From Clostridia bacterium (lineage in GTDB: Bacteria > Bacillota > Clostridia > Christensenellales > Aristaeellaceae), in contig JAKSPZ010000053.1 of NCBI GenBank assembly GCA_024404395.1, positions 1 to 6,703 on the forward strand: a stretch of 6,703 bases of DNA, given 5' to 3'. Below, piece by piece: positions 5,731-6,703 of the stretch (position 1 is its first letter; each line of letters starts with the position of its first letter). The notes below the pieces were generated by a model that saw only the letters and a list, made by a program, of their open reading frames with translations, was not told where the DNA came from and ran no database searches. The position numbers and the translations under genes are program-made.

Positions 5731-5738
5731 TGGATATA

Positions 5739-5841
5739 CCCTCCTAATATGTATGCCCTTCCGATGTGGTCTTTGTTGCCGAGTCCGATCATCGGTAGGG
5801 TTCCACCGGAGGGATACGGTTTACAAGCTCTTATCGGGGCT
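5739..5841 (-). promoter_or_regulatory. Structured 5' leader of the zinc-ribbon gene, candidate cis-regulatory RNA
   Basis: From the predicted start near 5841 to the ATG is about 110 bases, unusually long for a single small gene here. Pairings seen on the minus strand: CCCT-A-CCGATG (5800–5790) with CATCGG-A-AGGG (5766–5756), ten pairs with one A·A mismatch; CGGTGG...CTACCG, a six-pair hairpin with a four-base loop; GTATCCC (5817–5811) with GGG-C-ATAC (5758–5751), seven pairs with a C bulge; and CCCTCC (5813–5808) with the Shine-Dalgarno GGAGGG (5744–5739). Several of these exclude each other, as in RNA switches that hide a ribosome site. It does not match any riboswitch class whose consensus I can recall. 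This is inference from pairing only. Confidence 0.45.
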
Positions 5842-5847
5842 GGAAGT

Positions 5848-5876
5848 ATTATAACACATGCACTGCAAAATGTACA
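5848..5876 (-). promoter_or_regulatory. Promoter of the zinc-ribbon gene
   Basis: On the minus strand TGTACA (5876–5871), a 17-bp spacer and TATAAT (5853–5848), with TG one base before the hexamer (TGTTATAAT, extended −10). The −35 matches four of six consensus bases. Two 9-bp near-palindromes, GTACTGTAC and TGCAGTGCA, cover the −35 and the spacer. Start point near 5841. Confidence 0.75.
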
Positions 5877-5898
5877 GTACTTTTAGCATTTGCAAGCG

Positions 5899-5928
5899 AA
5901 AAAAATGTGACTTTAGTGCCTGAGTCAC
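5899..5928 (-). terminator. Possible second terminator downstream of the PF06541 gene
   Basis: On the minus strand GTGACT (5928–5923) pairs with AGTCAC (5912–5907) across a 10-base loop, followed by A and seven T (5905–5899). The stem is short, so this is weaker than the hairpin at 5963–5993. It would insulate the zinc-ribbon promoter from upstream transcription. Confidence 0.45.
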
Positions 5929-5962
5929 CGACGACCTCAGTACTTTATTCTCGATCGTTCAT

Positions 5963-5993
5963 CAAAAAACAGAGGTCGAATTTCGACCTCTGT
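5963..5993 (-). terminator. Intrinsic terminator of the PF06541 gene
   Basis: On the minus strand ACAGAGGTCG (5993–5984) pairs perfectly with CGACCTCTGT (5978–5969), with a five-base loop, running into a tract of six T. It begins seven bases after the stop at 6001. Confidence 0.92.
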
Positions 5994-6000
5994 CTGTGCG

Positions 6001-6703
6001 TTATTCTTGGTTTTCTCTCCTGTGTCGGCGGTAAAACGCCTTCAATGCCGTCATGGCTTCGGTATAATGACTGCTCTTCATGGTCGGGAAAGCCTTCAGG
6101 ATTCGGCGCTGAACACCGTTCATATCCCCGATCAGGTGAAGCATGCGCTCGTTCAATGCCATCATTCGCTTTGCTGCAGCTTTGAACTTTTCTGCCGCGC
6201 CTGTCTTCAGATCATTGAACTCTGCCAGCTTCTCGTCCTTCAGCTCGTTGAAACGCTGCGCCTTCTCGGTGAACAATGCGCCGCCTTCGGAGGCTTTCCG
6301 TTTGGCTGTCAATGTACTGTCGGAAATGACGTGTCCGATCTCGTCGGAGACTTGATGGATCTCGCCCGCGATCTCAGTCAGCATTGCCAGTTTCTCGCTC
6401 ATCTGACTGATGGCCGCCAGCGTCGCCGCCATATCGATCGCACCCAGAATGAAGAACACCGCCAGCATGACGATCACCGCGACCTGAGGGATCATTTCTG
6501 CAATGGTGACCGTCAGTGGATACAGCGAATTGACGATGATCACGCAGGCAACGCCCCAGAGCACGGACATCCGCAGGCACACATAGCCGTGGATGTTCAG
6601 CGGCTTCTCGGAATAGTCCCACCACTTCGTGTGGAACAGCTTTTCGAGTGCCCAGCCCGTCAGGAATTCAATGCCACTCGCCAGCAACAGGCTTCCGAGG
6701 AAC
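6001..6703 (-). CDS. PF06541 (putative ABC-transporter type IV, CmpB-like) membrane protein (partial, N-terminus missing)
   Basis: The last 233 residues of a membrane protein whose start is beyond the right edge; the frame is open to the edge, so the internal TTG at 6687 is not the start. The fragment begins in a membrane helix (FLGSLLLASGIEFLTGW), then LEKLFHTKWWDYSEKPLNIHGYVCLR, the W-W-D-Y-S...N-x-x-G-Y-x-C-L-R signature of the CmpB-like PF06541 family. Two more helices follow at about 41–63 and 71–95. Residues ~96–233 form a charged, mostly helical tail, probably cytoplasmic, rich in Lys and Glu. Near the end is ILKAFPTMKS, a segment that recurs in relatives, and the protein stops in RRHRRENQE. 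The family name suggests transport, but no ATPase or binding protein is visible here and the function is not established. Confidence 0.82.
   Translation of the reverse strand, partial: FLGSLLLASGIEFLTGWALEKLFHTKWWDYSEKPLNIHGYVCLRMSVLWGVACVIIVNSLYPLTVTIAEMIPQVAVIVMLAVFFILGAIDMAATLAAISQMSEKLAMLTEIAGEIHQVSDEIGHVISDSTLTAKRKASEGGALFTEKAQRFNELKDEKLAEFNDLKTGAAEKFKAAAKRMMALNERMLHLIGDMNGVQRRILKAFPTMKSSHYTEAMTALKAFYRRHRRENQE

Noticed and set aside
5755..5800. Resemblance of the leader to the SAM-I riboswitch core (CGATGA followed by CGGCAAC)
   Set aside because: The order of elements and the surrounding GGTGGAGGGA and P3/P4 parts of SAM-I are missing, and the gene is not a methionine or SAM gene.
5929..5963. 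Small RNA gene between the two terminator-like hairpins
   Set aside because: No promoter with acceptable −10 and −35 and no clear structure apart from the flanking hairpins.

Overview
The window reads as chromosomal DNA of a Clostridia-type Bacillota. The main evidence is the gene order mazG(yabN)–hup–rqcP(yabO), a conserved Firmicute/Clostridia neighbourhood. Strong GGAGG-type ribosome sites, a CxxC-x17-CxxC zinc-ribbon protein and a PF06541 (CmpB-like) membrane protein also fit. No phage, transposon, CRISPR or defence gene is visible. The organism call is inference from gene content, not from a marker gene.

Left part (1–3665, all minus strand). Read 5'→3' on the minus strand, a YabN-type MazG nucleotide pyrophosphohydrolase is followed by the nucleoid protein HU, which has its own extended −10 promoter. 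An intrinsic terminator follows, whose T-tract abuts the ribosome site of the next gene, rqcP, an S4-domain ribosome quality control factor. Then comes a fused IspD–IspF enzyme of the MEP isoprenoid pathway, and a flavodoxin-fold NAD(P)H:quinone/azo reductase cut by the left edge. rqcP/ispDF and ispDF/reductase both overlap by ATGA. Neither downstream gene has a visible Shine-Dalgarno of its own, so the last three genes look translationally coupled. The IspF half of the fusion does have a good internal ribosome site and ATG.

Middle (3666–5429). Divergent from mazG, a textbook sigma-70 promoter drives tRNA-Lys(CUU), which ends in a perfect 12-bp terminator hairpin. A complete rhamnulokinase gene (rhaB) follows on the plus strand, with no other rhamnose gene in the window and little room for its own promoter. 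It ends in a dedicated terminator plus a bidirectional 17-bp terminator shared with the convergent gene.

Right part (5437–6703, minus strand). A 97-residue protein with four CxxC pairs is preceded by a clear promoter and a leader of about 110 nt. The leader can form alternative stems, including one that would bind its Shine-Dalgarno. This leader is the most plausible undescribed regulatory element in the window. Upstream of it lie one clear and one weaker terminator for a PF06541 membrane protein with a long charged cytoplasmic tail, which runs off the right edge.

Most of the window is ordinary housekeeping sequence. The points worth a second look are the leader RNA, the internal IspF start, the terminator inside the hup–rqcP unit, and the eroded methylase half of MazG.
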